This document shows, in pieces, positions 10,462-21,271 of a stretch of 64,000 nucleotides of DNA. Below the pieces are notes generated by a model. It saw nothing but the letters and a program-made list of their open reading frames with translations, ran no database searches and was not told the origin of the DNA. Both the position numbers and the translations under genes were made by a program. Source of the DNA: Amoeboaphelidium occidentale (lineage: Eukaryota; Aphelidiomycota; Aphelidea); contig JALGPX010000001.1 of the NCBI GenBank assembly GCA_023515795.1, positions 144,183 through 208,182 on the forward strand. The letters run 5' to 3'. Positions within the stretch are counted from its first letter, which is position 1, and each line of letters opens with the position of its first letter.

Positions 10462-11378
10462 ATGGAAGAGCCAATTGATGATATTTTGCCCGAGAAAGAA
10501 ATAGAAGACGAAGAAGGTGGACCTGGAGCAGCTGACTATACGATGTTTATGAAAAATACCGTGAAATTAAGCGTGAATTCTGCCGCAGTGAGAATGGAGC
10601 AACCAAAAGATCATTATCCTGATTATACTTTGGAGCAACAAGCACTGATAGAACGTGCCAACAAGGCCATGATCGATATCATCTCGGAACCGCGTAGTTG
10701 TGCAATGTATGATGATATTCTTTCGTGTTATTGATTTTTAGTAAAAGCGTATGTGAAGGCTTTTGGTTGAATGATAAGCAATTGGCCGCGGTCACGAAGA
10801 CTAAAGGCAATCAGATGAACACCTTGGGATTCTCGGCTGATAAAGGGCGACTCTATCTGCATCCTATAGAATGCCTGTACATGTTTGAGAGAGGGAGTTT
10901 AATTCTTTATGGCCCATCACAACTCTCGCATAGAGCAGTATTCTCGCTTACTATAAAAAGCACGCAAGATTTGGAAAAATACTTGATTTACGCTTACTTG
11001 AAACGTTTGGGATACGTTGTTAGAATTCCTGAAGAAGATCAACGAATAATACAAGATGATGGTGAATTTTACTCGACGCCATGTGTTGCAAACGATGGAA
11101 TATGCCCGGAACAGGAAGAGTTGTTAGAACGATTCCGTTTGGTAAAGACCAAGAAAGCTACTAAAACACTGGAAATCGACTTCATTATTTACAAACCTGG
11201 CTCAGGGTTCTCCAAGAGAAACCCAGGACAAATTGACTTTTATGTTAAAGTGTGCAGTTTCAGTCGAGAAGGAGAGTTTATGCAAGTTAGCAAATTTACT
11301 CATAAACAGTTAAAGCTGGCGATCATATGCAATGGTAGCATATCGTTTCTTGGTAATTCTAGATATCATAAGAAATAA
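10462..11378 (+). CDS. SEN54: tRNA-splicing endonuclease subunit Sen54
   Basis: Structural subunit of the Sen2-Sen15-Sen34-Sen54 endonuclease that cuts introns from pre-tRNA. Exons 10462-10706 and 10742-11378 (35-base intron, GTATGA donor) give 293 residues. The N-terminal domain shows HYPDYTLEQQALIERANKAM, then across the junction FWLNDKQLAAVTKTKGNQM, the hallmark LHPIECLYMFERGSLIL and YLIYAYLKRLGYVVRIP; the C-terminal part (ETDFIIYKPGSGF-like, then KQLKLAIICNGSISFLG) is the nuclease-fold half without catalytic residues. It is shorter than many fungal Sen54 proteins. Confidence 0.8.
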
Positions 11379-11580
11379 ATCGTTTGTTATTATCGGAGAT
11401 GGACCATCGTATTTCTGGTCTGTGCAGCATGATCTCGTACTACGGAAGATTGTGAAACATTCCTGAAACCGAATACACAATTTGTCGAATCACGAATCAT
11501 TATGGTCAACTTTCAGACAGATCTGTTTCATGATCATAGTACAAGAGAAAGAGAATTTTTGTTCCATTATATTTTCACTA

Positions 11581-13191
11581 ATGAATTTCTTAAGAAGGCC
11601 TTCCTTACCTCAGCTTTTTGGTTCTCCTCCGGTTCCAAAGAAGAACGAGAAGAACACACCAAGACAAGCAGGTGGTCACTCAGCACATAATGTACGTCGC
11701 GCCAAGTCTTCTCATGCCATTCAAGCTGGAAATACTGCACATGCTCCTGCTGGGGCATCCGAGAAACCACGAGTTCACTATCAGAACCGTGTTGAACTAC
11801 TCAAGGAAAGGTTGATCTCACAAATTGGTCAAGGCGATGAAAGAGTACAAGAAATCATGATCAAAACTGATAAGCTACGTGCTGATTTGAAGAAAGTTGC
11901 TGCGTCATCTTATGAGTTTGCTCAGTCTTTGGCAAAGTTTTCCGAAAAGGCTGGATCTTTGGTAACTAGCGATCTTATTGATGATGAGTTCAAGAATTTG
12001 GCAGAGTCTGAGCATTACAAGCACTCAATGCTTATGGCTGCTCTTCATCAATTATCCAAGTATTATTCTTTGTACTCTGATGAATGCGTTAAAATGTCTG
12101 AAGGGCTAATGACCGAGTTCCAAATCGATGTTAAGGACAGACAAGATGAACATCGTGAAAAGTTCGAACAATGGAACGTTGAATATGATGCTGCTGTTAT
12201 GGTTTCTATGCGCGATATTGATCGCTTGAAGCAAGTTGCTAACGCTCCTGACACTCCTTTCCAGGAACAAGCATTGTTGTTTGATGAGATCACAAAGAGA
12301 ATTAGTTCTCTAGAGAACTCTAAGAAGCAAAGCTTACGCCTTCTTATCAAAGCAGAACGTCATCATTATGTTCACTTTGCTCATCGCTTACAAGCCGCAT
12401 TCAAAGGACAAATCCAAGGATTCCGTGCACTTTATCATCAAGATATCGAGAATACCGATGATTTGGTTGATGTATCACGTATTCAAGAGATTTTGGAGAA
12501 GCACCCAAAGCCTTCACAGTTGTATCTCCGCTTGAAACCACAGACTGAAGTTGACAAGGTTCAGCAACAAGAAGATGAAAAGCATGAGCAAGAGAAGGGC
12601 GATCAAGACACAGAAGGATATTTAACAGATTATGTTACTGATTATGAAGATAATCACTCCGAGAATGATCAGCCAGGTTCTTATCCAGAACTCACAGATG
12701 ATTCAAGCAATAATTCACACAACGATCTTTCTTTGAATACAAAGGATCTTCCTCCTACTGCTGGTGTTGCTAGAATGAATCTGAAGGATAAGTCAAAGTC
12801 TCTAATTGATTCACGCAAAAGCGCTATTATGAACAGTGATAGAGTATCATTGCAGCAGAAGAGAAGAACAATCCTTGATTCTATGGAGGCAGAGGGATAT
12901 GATTCCAAGGCAGTCAAAACAAACAAATTTTCAGGCGCTAAGCTTGATAATGTCCGCAATATCCTTCAAGAACAGAAAATTGATAGTGTTCCAGCAACTC
13001 TATTATTCGACTATCACGGACAGAATGAGAATGACATTTCTTTACCAGCAGAAACAACTGTTGAGGTTATATCAGTTGAAGGTGAATGGGCTTATGCAAT
13101 TGGCGAAACATTAGTAAATGATAAGCCTGTGGTGAGGATGGGTTGGATTCCTGTCAATTACACCACATTGAAAGATGAGGAAGAAGATTAA
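11581..13191 (+). CDS. BAR domain and SH3 domain protein
   Basis: Membrane-curving adaptor, 536 residues, likely acting in endocytosis or Golgi/vacuole traffic. The start MNFLRRPSLPQLFGSPPVP at 11581 is preferred to an open frame reaching 11482, whose extra 33 codons look non-coding. Residues about 60-310 form a long helical BAR domain (RVELLKERLISQIGQGDERVQ, FAQSLAKFSEKAGSL, EHREKFEQWNVEYDAAV, LRLLIKAERHHYVHFAHRLQ). An acidic, Ser/Asn-rich linker follows, then a C-terminal SH3 (ATLLFDYHGQNENDISL, EGEWAYA, MGWIPVNYTTL). The layout resembles fungal Gvp36/amphiphysin-type proteins; no single orthologue claimed. Confidence 0.85.
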   Translation: MNFLRRPSLPQLFGSPPVPKKNEKNTPRQAGGHSAHNVRRAKSSHAIQAGNTAHAPAGASEKPRVHYQNRVELLKERLISQIGQGDERVQEIMIKTDKLRADLKKVAASSYEFAQSLAKFSEKAGSLVTSDLIDDEFKNLAESEHYKHSMLMAALHQLSKYYSLYSDECVKMSEGLMTEFQIDVKDRQDEHREKFEQWNVEYDAAVMVSMRDIDRLKQVANAPDTPFQEQALLFDEITKRISSLENSKKQSLRLLIKAERHHYVHFAHRLQAAFKGQIQGFRALYHQDIENTDDLVDVSRIQEILEKHPKPSQLYLRLKPQTEVDKVQQQEDEKHEQEKGDQDTEGYLTDYVTDYEDNHSENDQPGSYPELTDDSSNNSHNDLSLNTKDLPPTAGVARMNLKDKSKSLIDSRKSAIMNSDRVSLQQKRRTILDSMEAEGYDSKAVKTNKFSGAKLDNVRNILQEQKIDSVPATLLFDYHGQNENDISLPAETTVEVISVEGEWAYAIGETLVNDKPVVRMGWIPVNYTTLKDEEED

Positions 13192-13229
13192 GCTTTGAAT
13201 AACAATTCTATTGAAAATTGATAATAAAT

Positions 13230-16200
13230 TCAAAACCAATTACGTGAAGATTCTTCAATTTTACTGGCATATCTGAGAGCTTGCAATCTTTTGCTCCGAG
13301 CAAACCACACTGGACATTCAAACGATACACAATCGTTTGCGACTTCAGGCACGTATTTAGCACCAACACATTTCTTGCACATTTCAAGTGTACTAAAGTA
13401 TCTTGTCTCCGCTTCTTGGAGTCTCAGCTGGATCTTCATAATAGATTCTGCAGGATTATGCAGACATCTTGAGCAAATTTCTTTTTCAAAAGCATTTACT
13501 GGCTCTTTCAAGCAGACAACACAGAATTTTGATTTATAAAACTTCTCCAGAGTTGTCTGATTACCCGATTTTGATGTAAGAATTGAATCCTTCACTATTC
13601 TATCAACCTTACTCATTTCGTGAAACCATGCTTTCACATCAACACCTACCAAATCGAATATTCTAGCTAGAACTGGTAGAATTTGTCTCGTGATATAATA
13701 TTCTGCATTAAGGCGAAGCCCTGTAGCAAAGTGTTGATTATTCAATGCTGATGGTGCCAAGAATTCTTCAGGCGTTCTCGCAGCATCAACAAGTCTGGGA
13801 TTCGTTCCACCATCGTATGAAATGATAATAGGAACTCTCTCTCCATATTCTGGTTCTGTTCTTGGATCTTCTTTCATTCTGCGGATACTGACATAAGCAC
13901 CAGGAGGTGGAACTCCTCTGTCAGAATATGTTCCTAGTTTGACAGCTTTCGCAATGATAAAGTCCTGTAGAGAAACATTGCCCTCCATTATTTTTGTAAA
14001 CTCGTTTAACAAATATTCCTTGATTTTTGACAAGTCTTTTGTTCTAAATAAAATCTTTAGGGAATTTTCTAGGATTTTGGCAACTGCGGGGCAGCCATCT
14101 CTTCTTACTGTCTCAATTCCCTTTCCTTCAAACTCGGGCTCCTCTTGTTCTAACGATTCGTATTTGAAACCACAGTATCTTTTCTTGGATAACATTACAG
14201 AGGGGAAATAAACCTTCTCAAACTTTAGCTTCATAGGTTTTGGATGCTGTTTTGTTATTTCTTCTGCGATTTCGATACCTATCTTGTGAGCTCTCTCGCG
14301 TGAAGAACCAGGCATCAACACAAAAACAGAGTCAGTATCACCATAAACAACTCTTGCATTCCAAGTAGGATGATTATTGATAAACTTGATTGTACTTTCC
14401 AATGTACTTCTGCCTGTTTGGACAATGGAATCAGCCAACTCAACACAAGGCATTCTTCCAGAAAAGGAAGCTGAGGTATAGCCATAGATAACATTCGCCA
14501 ACAGCTTCAAACCCAGTTGTCTGGAATCGAGAACTCTGGATAAAAACTTGTCACTCATGTACAGCTTCATCGACTCTTTTATCATGGCTCTCGTATCGAG
14601 TAATCCCGTAAGCATCTTGGATAGTATCCCAACCGTTACGTCTTGTTTTGCGAAAGCCACTCCATTTGGCGAGGTATAAAAATTTTCGATTGCCGGTGCG
14701 TCGAAAACTTCCAAGAAACCCAGCCCTCGTCTTTTCAATGGTTTGATCTTTCCTAGGATTGTACTGAAGCAGTAGTTATTAGCGATCATAATTGATGGAT
14801 AGAGAGATTGGAAGTCCAAAACCACAATTGGGTCACAGTAGAAGCCGGACTGTGGTTCCATGACCAAAGGCAAAGCTTCTGCAGCAGACATTTTGTTAAC
14901 TTGCTTTCTTGTTGGCGAAATCGCTACAAAATTCTCTCGTTTCAGAAATCTCAGCATCATAGCTTCAACTTTATACTGAGAGCCTCTCGATAGAACAGAA
15001 TAAAAATCACAGCCATAAACTCGAGCGAACTCTGCAGTTTGCAAGATAACATTTGATTCATGCAATATCCTGATCGTGTTTACTGCCATTTCTTTGATGT
15101 AATCGTATACTCTCCATCTCTGAGATGACATGTTATACCATTTGGTTAATACAGAATAATGATACTTTGGAACCCTACAATGCAAAACATGAAAACAGAT
15201 ATTCTGATATGTGAAACATGTCAAGTTGGTATACTCTTGTTTCATAATTCTCCAAACATTTAAAACTATTCTTCCATTTATAGAAACGCCGGAATGTTTA
15301 ATAAAGCTGTAGTTTTCAACATCCCGAAGATTATCAGATGCTGAAGTCTTCTGTTTGACGTTCTCGCTATCCTCAACTCTACTGAGCATTTTCGCGATAT
15401 GCTTAAAACTATAAGGATAAATCTGGGCTCTATCCATCAGATAACCCCACGACCTTTTGTGTATTTCGTAACCGCAAAGAATATCCGGATCCCTTGCTAT
15501 CGTTATTTCAATAATTTTATCAATCAACTCTTCTTCATCTCTAACATAAAAAACATCCTTTCTGCTAACGTGCTCATCATGAATCGCAATAAATACAGTT
15601 TCAAAATCAATGCAGATACAAACAAATTTTATCTCGTCTCTTGCCGGATCTGGATAGTATTCGCCTCTTGTGTCAACGTGGCATTCTAATGACATTATAC
15701 GCAATCCTTCACTATCAAACTCTTTCAGCGGATTTGAAGGCTGCACAAACGGAGCATCTCTTGTAGGCTGAACCATTCGTGACTTGTATAAATCTGGTTG
15801 TTTTGTGTATTTCTTCATTAGCTCTCGCCGAGTAGGAGGTCTCATTGTCAGCCCGTATGTCAAAGTTTCATCTTCTTTAGGTAAAATATGACCCAGTTGT
15901 GTTCCAGTGATGGGAGCTCTGGACTGTTCTAAGTTGGCAGATGCAAATTCAAACTTGGCTCTCTTTGGAACAAAATCATTCTGCTTAAATCTGTTCATAA
16001 ACTTTGCGGAGCGCAAGTCGGTATCATTAGAGAAGTGCGGCACCTGATGTATGACTTTCGGACTGCAGTTTTTGATCATTCGTTCATGAACTTCTTTGTG
16101 CGTGCTTACTTTCAGTGGTTTTACGGAAGTTGGACTTGTAACATCCGGTGGATTATTAAACAAGGCGGGAGTTGTTAAATCAATTTCTTCTACCAAATCA

Positions 16201-17075
16201 TCAGAAAATAGATTATTAAATTTAAAAAATGGGTCATTTGTTCCATCAACTTGTAAGATCGTATCATCCATCTCCAGTATTTCTGAATCTGACGACGATT
16301 CAATAATAAACTCATCGATAAAAGATGTCTGAGTTAGCCTGATAATTTCCTCATCAACAACCTCCAAAGGGTTCGTTGTGACAGTCAGGGGCACGATCGA
16401 AGAAGGCGGCGCAGACTCTGTTTTAACAATACGCTTCGTTCTTTGTTCACGAGCAGCCTTGATCCTTTGCTCCAGACTAGAAACAGAAAGCCCTTTGGAT
16501 AACCTACGCTGATATTCCTCTTCCCATAATGCGTCAAGTGAGTTTTTAGCGGTGTTTGAAATGTGCCATGGATACGTATCAAGTTCAATCTCACAATGTG
16601 AAGCCTTCGGCTGAGGAACTTCAAAGTGCGTCACAATAATATCATCCATTCCATATAAATCATAATCAACTAGAAACTGTAAAGTGAAAGGCACATGTGA
16701 CCCGTAAACTTGAATGCTTTTCTGAAGAATCGCGCGATTTAAGAGCAGCTCAGCCAGAGTATTAATGCAATTGAAGTCCAACAAGTAAATCTTCAAGAAT
16801 TCCTCTTCTTCCTGGTGATATCCATAAAAGTCTCGCTTCTGTACAACTTCAATGTCATGCACATAATTCCTTGTGTTCCGGTAAAAGAGCTGCATTATCT
16901 TATTAATCGCACTTCGTATCATCGAAGGATCTTCTTTCTTAATGTAAATGTACGGATATATCGATCGCATGTTTATGAGGCATTTTTGGTCTTCTTTGGT
17001 GGTTCCGAATATTCTAATAATCGGCTGGCCTTCGATGATCGTTGGCTCCAGAGTTATGATCTTTGCCGTGATCAT
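13230..17075 (-). CDS. REV3: DNA polymerase zeta catalytic subunit
   Basis: B-family translesion DNA polymerase that extends past damaged bases with Rev7. The single-exon frame gives 1281 residues, somewhat short for the family. It opens MITAKIITLEPT and has the degenerate exonuclease region SLECHVDTRGEYYPDPARDEI, lacking the catalytic DxE as expected for Rev3. Polymerase motifs are DFQSLYPSIMIANNYC (A), LLANVIYGYTSASFSGRMPC (B) and YGDTDSVF (C). The C-terminus carries two cysteine clusters: CVVC..CSRC and CKKC..C..C, the second binding an Fe-S cluster in this family. It is divergent from the RhoGEF gene with 61 bases between start codons. Confidence 0.96.
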   Translation of the reverse strand: MITAKIITLEPTIIEGQPIIRIFGTTKEDQKCLINMRSIYPYIYIKKEDPSMIRSAINKIMQLFYRNTRNYVHDIEVVQKRDFYGYHQEEEEFLKIYLLDFNCINTLAELLLNRAILQKSIQVYGSHVPFTLQFLVDYDLYGMDDIIVTHFEVPQPKASHCEIELDTYPWHISNTAKNSLDALWEEEYQRRLSKGLSVSSLEQRIKAAREQRTKRIVKTESAPPSSIVPLTVTTNPLEVVDEEIIRLTQTSFIDEFIIESSSDSEILEMDDTILQVDGTNDPFFKFNNLFSDDLVEEIDLTTPALFNNPPDVTSPTSVKPLKVSTHKEVHERMIKNCSPKVIHQVPHFSNDTDLRSAKFMNRFKQNDFVPKRAKFEFASANLEQSRAPITGTQLGHILPKEDETLTYGLTMRPPTRRELMKKYTKQPDLYKSRMVQPTRDAPFVQPSNPLKEFDSEGLRIMSLECHVDTRGEYYPDPARDEIKFVCICIDFETVFIAIHDEHVSRKDVFYVRDEEELIDKIIEITIARDPDILCGYEIHKRSWGYLMDRAQIYPYSFKHIAKMLSRVEDSENVKQKTSASDNLRDVENYSFIKHSGVSINGRIVLNVWRIMKQEYTNLTCFTYQNICFHVLHCRVPKYHYSVLTKWYNMSSQRWRVYDYIKEMAVNTIRILHESNVILQTAEFARVYGCDFYSVLSRGSQYKVEAMMLRFLKRENFVAISPTRKQVNKMSAAEALPLVMEPQSGFYCDPIVVLDFQSLYPSIMIANNYCFSTILGKIKPLKRRGLGFLEVFDAPAIENFYTSPNGVAFAKQDVTVGILSKMLTGLLDTRAMIKESMKLYMSDKFLSRVLDSRQLGLKLLANVIYGYTSASFSGRMPCVELADSIVQTGRSTLESTIKFINNHPTWNARVVYGDTDSVFVLMPGSSRERAHKIGIEIAEEITKQHPKPMKLKFEKVYFPSVMLSKKRYCGFKYESLEQEEPEFEGKGIETVRRDGCPAVAKILENSLKILFRTKDLSKIKEYLLNEFTKIMEGNVSLQDFIIAKAVKLGTYSDRGVPPPGAYVSIRRMKEDPRTEPEYGERVPIIISYDGGTNPRLVDAARTPEEFLAPSALNNQHFATGLRLNAEYYITRQILPVLARIFDLVGVDVKAWFHEMSKVDRIVKDSILTSKSGNQTTLEKFYKSKFCVVCLKEPVNAFEKEICSRCLHNPAESIMKIQLRLQEAETRYFSTLEMCKKCVGAKYVPEVANDCVSFECPVWFARSKRLQALRYASKIEESSRNWF

Positions 17076-17136
17076 CTCAAAGATTAAAGTGCTTTTCGGT
17101 TGTTTAGGAAGGAATGTTAAGAATGAGGCATTTTAA

Positions 17137-19377
17137 ATGCAAGTGCGTGCTCGTGTTACGATGAACAAGTTTGATCTATTAATAGACAAGACTTGTTTCA
17201 GAACGATGTATGGGAACGGTTTCAGAGAGGGAGATACGCTAGAAGTAGTTATGAACTACGCAAAGCAGAACTACGATGATTTGGATCTGGTTGCTGGTGA
17301 TATTGTTGTTCTGCTGCCTTGGGATGAACAATGTGGCAATCTGTTCTTGAAAGGAGTAAATCGTCAGCTGGGACCAAACAATGGACAGGAGGGATACTTT
17401 CCGGCGTCAGTTGTTAAATCGATGGACGAAAGAAGAGATAGAAGTACTTCATTTGATTCGCAGCGCAGTCAAGCATCAGAGGCGATCAGTGAAGTTGAAG
17501 AAGATACTCAGAATTTCACTGAAGATGAGTACGTGGCATACATGGAGAGCAAGGTGCATATAGGCAGCATGTGTAGAGTAAGGTACAAGTACGAAGCACA
17601 AAGAGCAGATGAATTAGACCTGGAAGTTGGAGATTTAGTTGCAGTCGCGCAAGCACCTCAAGGTGGTTGGTGGAAGGTAAAATACTTCAAACGTAAAACT
17701 GATGTATAGGGCGCACTGTTCACTGAACAAGGCCTCGGTAAATTAGGATGGTTTCCGTGTAATTTTCTGGAAATACTACCAGAACCAAAGCCAGAAACTC
17801 AAAAGAAGAGCAAAGGGAAAAAGCACTCTACCGCGGAACCGTCTTCTGCTTCTTCTACAATGGAAAAGAAAAGCTTCTGGAAACGTGGTGTCGCCAGAAA
17901 GAATAGCAATGAAAAGGCAACTGAAAGTGAAGGAGAAGGGGAAGAAGCCGGACGTAAACGATCAACTTCTTTTGATATTGGCAGATCTTCCAAGAGCTCA
18001 GTTAGTAGTGGTGAAGGAGAAAGAGAAAGAACGTTCTCACAGTCAAATCTAAACAAGAAAGTCGCAGAAATACTGACTTTTGGTAAATCGAAAATCAGCA
18101 CACCTGAAAGCAGCAAGAAAGGCCTTCGGAAAAATGATTTAAATTCTTCGACGGGAGTTGGAGGAATATCATCGTTCTTGGGAATCGGACAGGCTTCTCC
18201 TTTGATGCAAAAGAGTGATTCAAAAACGAACGACACCGTTGGTTCAACATCTGCGGTACATGAAGAAGAAAAGATTGCTCTGATAAACAGTTTACCAAAG
18301 AAACTGACTAAAAAATCATGGAAGGAAGGCATACCTAAAGATCAGAGTGATAAGCTGTCAGCTAAAGATCAGATGCTTCAACAAGTGCTATGGGAACTGT
18401 TTGTTACAGAGGGAGGTTATGTTCGCGATATGAAAATGGTTGTGGAATTGTTTATGAAACCTCTCGTTGAGAAGAAGATAATTTCAGCTAAAGATAGTGA
18501 AACAATATTCTCAAACATCGAAAAAATAATCTCAGTTAATGAAGCATTCTATAATACTTTCGAGAGGTTCTACGAGTCTTCGCCTATAATTGATCAGTTT
18601 GGATCTTTCTTTCTAAAATCGGTAAAACTCTGTTGTGTATGTATTATACTTAATTTTTAGTGCGAGACTTTTGCCGCTTACACTGTTTATTGCAGAGCTA
18701 ATCAAAAGGCTATGGCGAAAATCAAAGATTTATTGGTACAAAATGACACGTTCAGTTCATTTGTAAAGGAAGCTTCACAGAGATCCATCACAAGACATTT
18801 GGATTTGCAAAGCTACCTACTGAAACCTCTTCAACGCATAACAAAATATCCTGCGCTTATCTTAGAAATCTTGAGAAATACTCCTAAAACTCATCCAGAT
18901 AGAAGAAATCTTGAAATATCTTTGGCAAAAATGCAAAACATAATGGTGGCTATTAATGATGGTATTGATGGTGTTCAAAAAATCGCAGATATTCAAAACT
19001 CTTTTGATGAGAAGATTACATTAACATCCCCAACTAGATACTTTCTGAGAGAAGACAGTATATTATTGTCCTCTTCATCTCCTGACCACAAACAAAAGCT
19101 TGGACAGCTCTTCCTATTCAACGATCTTATCATATTGGCAAAGAAGGATTGGAGAGACAAGAACCGTTTAGTAGAGAAGGCATATCTTTCAGATTTCCAT
19201 GTAAACGATGAAGCACTTGATCCTGCAAGTTCAACTTTGGAATTATCATTTGATCAAGACTCTGATGGTAGCAACAGTAACAAAACATCAGCAGCGATAC
19301 GTTACAACATCGTCTTTGAGACCAAGTCTAAACGAGATAATTGGCTACAAGCTTGGAAATCCATAAACACGTTCTAG
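17137..19377 (+). CDS. Rho guanine nucleotide exchange factor, SH3-SH3-DH-PH
   Basis: Activates Rho-type GTPases. Exons 17137-17676, 17710-18621 and 18661-19377 (introns 33 and 39 bases) give 722 residues. SH3-1 is about residues 30-95 (YAKQNYDDLDLVAGDIVVLL..EGYFPASVV); SH3-2 spans the first junction (CRVRYKYEAQRADELDLEVGD..GGWWK then GALFTEQGLGKLGWFPCNF). A Ser/Lys-rich linker precedes the DH domain (VLWELFVTEGGYVRDMKMVV, then CETFAAYTVYCRANQKAM across the second junction, LQSYLLKPLQRITKYPALI) and a C-terminal PH domain (LGQLFLFNDLIILAKK..KSKRDNWLQAWK). MNKFDLLIDK nine codons in is an alternative start. Confidence 0.9.
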
Positions 19378-19426
19378 AAATAGATCTAGTCTCTTTGTGA
19401 TATTTTTTCTTCATTGTAATCCAATC

Positions 19427-20271
19427 ATGGGATGTTGTTACAGTGCCAGTCGAGCGAATCGAAACGAGGATGAGAACATGGACACCAATGGGCTTCCCAC
19501 AGGTATTTTCGGAGAGAAGGAAAAGTGTTTTAATGACGTCATCATAGGAAGCAATAAACCATTCAGACGAAATAAGAACTTCAAGACAGAAAAGCAAATG
19601 ACAGAAGCAGAACTTAAACAGAAGAGGGACACATTCTGGGACACTGCGCCCAAATACGATGTAACATTTTCATTGAATTATTTTGAGGATGGACTAAACT
19701 TTTTTAATGTTCTTTCTTGAAGGGTCGAACGGAAATATGGCTTGCGATTAAATGTGCTTGTGAAACAGATGATGATGCTCTGGCCCAAGCAATTCTGGAC
19801 GGAGCCAATGTCGTAATACCCACAGGATTTCTAAATGATGGCGCCTATGATGAATTGGGAAATCGTTACATAATACCGGAGTACTGCATTGCTGATCCTG
19901 TGAATTTGATACGTGATCAAAAGTCAGCTGGAAGTTCAGCTAGCGACAAGGATAGTTCCACTCCTACAAACGCAGACTTGATAGTTTCAGACAGGAAAAG
20001 CTGTCCTTATCCAATTCTACTCAGGCTATCAACTAATAAGGATGTGAAGTTTAATCAGGGCGATTTATATGAGGATGATACTTTGGCTACGTTAACTTTG
20101 AGATTATACGAAGCAGAACCTGAGGCCAAAAATGCTTCAAATGTCCGATTCCTTTGCATGGGTCGATTATTGGATCCTACAAAAACACTGAAAGATGCGA
20201 TCGCTATTCAAACACACGGCGGCATTAAAATCGAATCGGTTATACTTCAGGTTATGCTTTCCTTTAGTTGA
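19427..20271 (+). CDS. UBTD1/UBTD2-type ubiquitin-like domain protein
   Basis: Exons 19427-19660 and 19723-20271 (62-base intron, the longest placed here) give 260 residues. The N-terminus MGCCYSAS is a classic N-myristoylation plus palmitoylation signal, so membrane attachment is likely. Next comes [30 protein letters not shown] (split over two exons) and LAQAILDGANVVIPTG..AYDELGNRYIIPEYCIADPVNLI, the UBTD family core, followed by a ubiquitin-like fold (LRLSTNKDVKF to VRFLCMGRLLDPTKTLKDA). Family members bind E2/E3 enzymes; the substrate is not known from sequence. Confidence 0.9.
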
Positions 20272-20314
20272 TGAATGAATATATTCCATACTCGTTTTAT
20301 TTGAATCGTTTGGT

Positions 20315-21136
20315 TTAGCTTAAGTCCACAACTTTAGCATCGCAATATGAAACAAAATCCTTCACAGGAATAGAAAGCTTCCAGTCAATGTGCCCAGCTC
20401 CTAAAAAGCATATCGGAGGTTGAAGCAGAGTAAGACCCTTTTCTATGAATACAGGAATATTCGACTGTAACGCAATCGGAGTAACACCGCCCTTCTTGAA
20501 ACCAGTCAGCAATTCAGATACTTGTTCATTAGCAAGCCGGAAGTTAAAGTTCTTTCTTGGAACAGAATTATCCTTTAACCCGCGCACAAAGTTCATCATT
20601 CGTTGCGTGTTCAGTTTCGAAGTGTATTGCACCACGACCAAATAATACTTTGAGTTTAAAGGATCTGTCATGTACTTCTCATGTTCTTCTTTAACCAGGG
20701 GTATTTCATCATCGTGGCCTGTGTTATATCTTGTATTTTCAAATAGGACAGACTTACAGAGGTGGTGTTGTGAAGGTGCATGCAACCTAATTGCCCTCTT
20801 CAGAAGCGTCCATTCATAGTATTGAGGCTCAACCTGATAAAGCCTTAACAAAAGCAACTTCTCTTTAGCTTCATTTAGAATTCTTTGAACTTCCTCTGGG
20901 ATGCTCGCAGTATCATTAAAGACAATCTGATTATTGCTTAGGCGCACAAGGCTCGATTTCGTTGCCAATTGGTCACTAGACCGTTCTTCCTTTGCGATAT
21001 TATAAAAGCACTTCATAAATTGCTTAGATATTTTATCATTCTTGTAGAGAACATCGATGCGTTCCATAATCTGCACCACATCTTCCGCAGCGTCGTGATC
21101 ATTCAAAACTTCGCTTAGCAAAGCGGGTTCAGCCAT
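20315..21136 (-). CDS. YbaK/prolyl-tRNA-deacylase-like domain protein
   Basis: Single-exon, 273 residues. The C-terminal half matches the YbaK/EbsC fold: KKNFNFRLANEQVSELLTGF, then GGVTPIALQSNIPVFIEK, and LGAGHIDWKLSIPVKDFVSY close to the end. Members of this fold hydrolyse misacylated tRNAs or serve as their remnants. The N-terminal 90 residues are helical and unrecognised. Editing activity is an inference from fold only. Confidence 0.8.
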   Translation of the reverse strand: MAEPALLSEVLNDHDAAEDVVQIMERIDVLYKNDKISKQFMKCFYNIAKEERSSDQLATKSSLVRLSNNQIVFNDTASIPEEVQRILNEAKEKLLLLRLYQVEPQYYEWTLLKRAIRLHAPSQHHLCKSVLFENTRYNTGHDDEIPLVKEEHEKYMTDPLNSKYYLVVVQYTSKLNTQRMMNFVRGLKDNSVPRKNFNFRLANEQVSELLTGFKKGGVTPIALQSNIPVFIEKGLTLLQPPICFLGAGHIDWKLSIPVKDFVSYCDAKVVDLS

Positions 21137-21271
21137 TAGAAGAAAAAGAACAATAAGTCACAGCCCCACTATATATCACAAAAGTATCCAACAGGCGAAA
21201 TATTTACACGATCGCATATGACAAGGAACGCTTTGCCTTGTTTGTTTCAATTTTCGTGCTCTGAAACGCAA

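Noticed and set aside
17799..18332. Minus-strand open frame of 177 codons opposite the RhoGEF linker
   Set aside because: Phe/Ser-rich shadow of a Lys/Glu/Ser-rich linker on the other strand.
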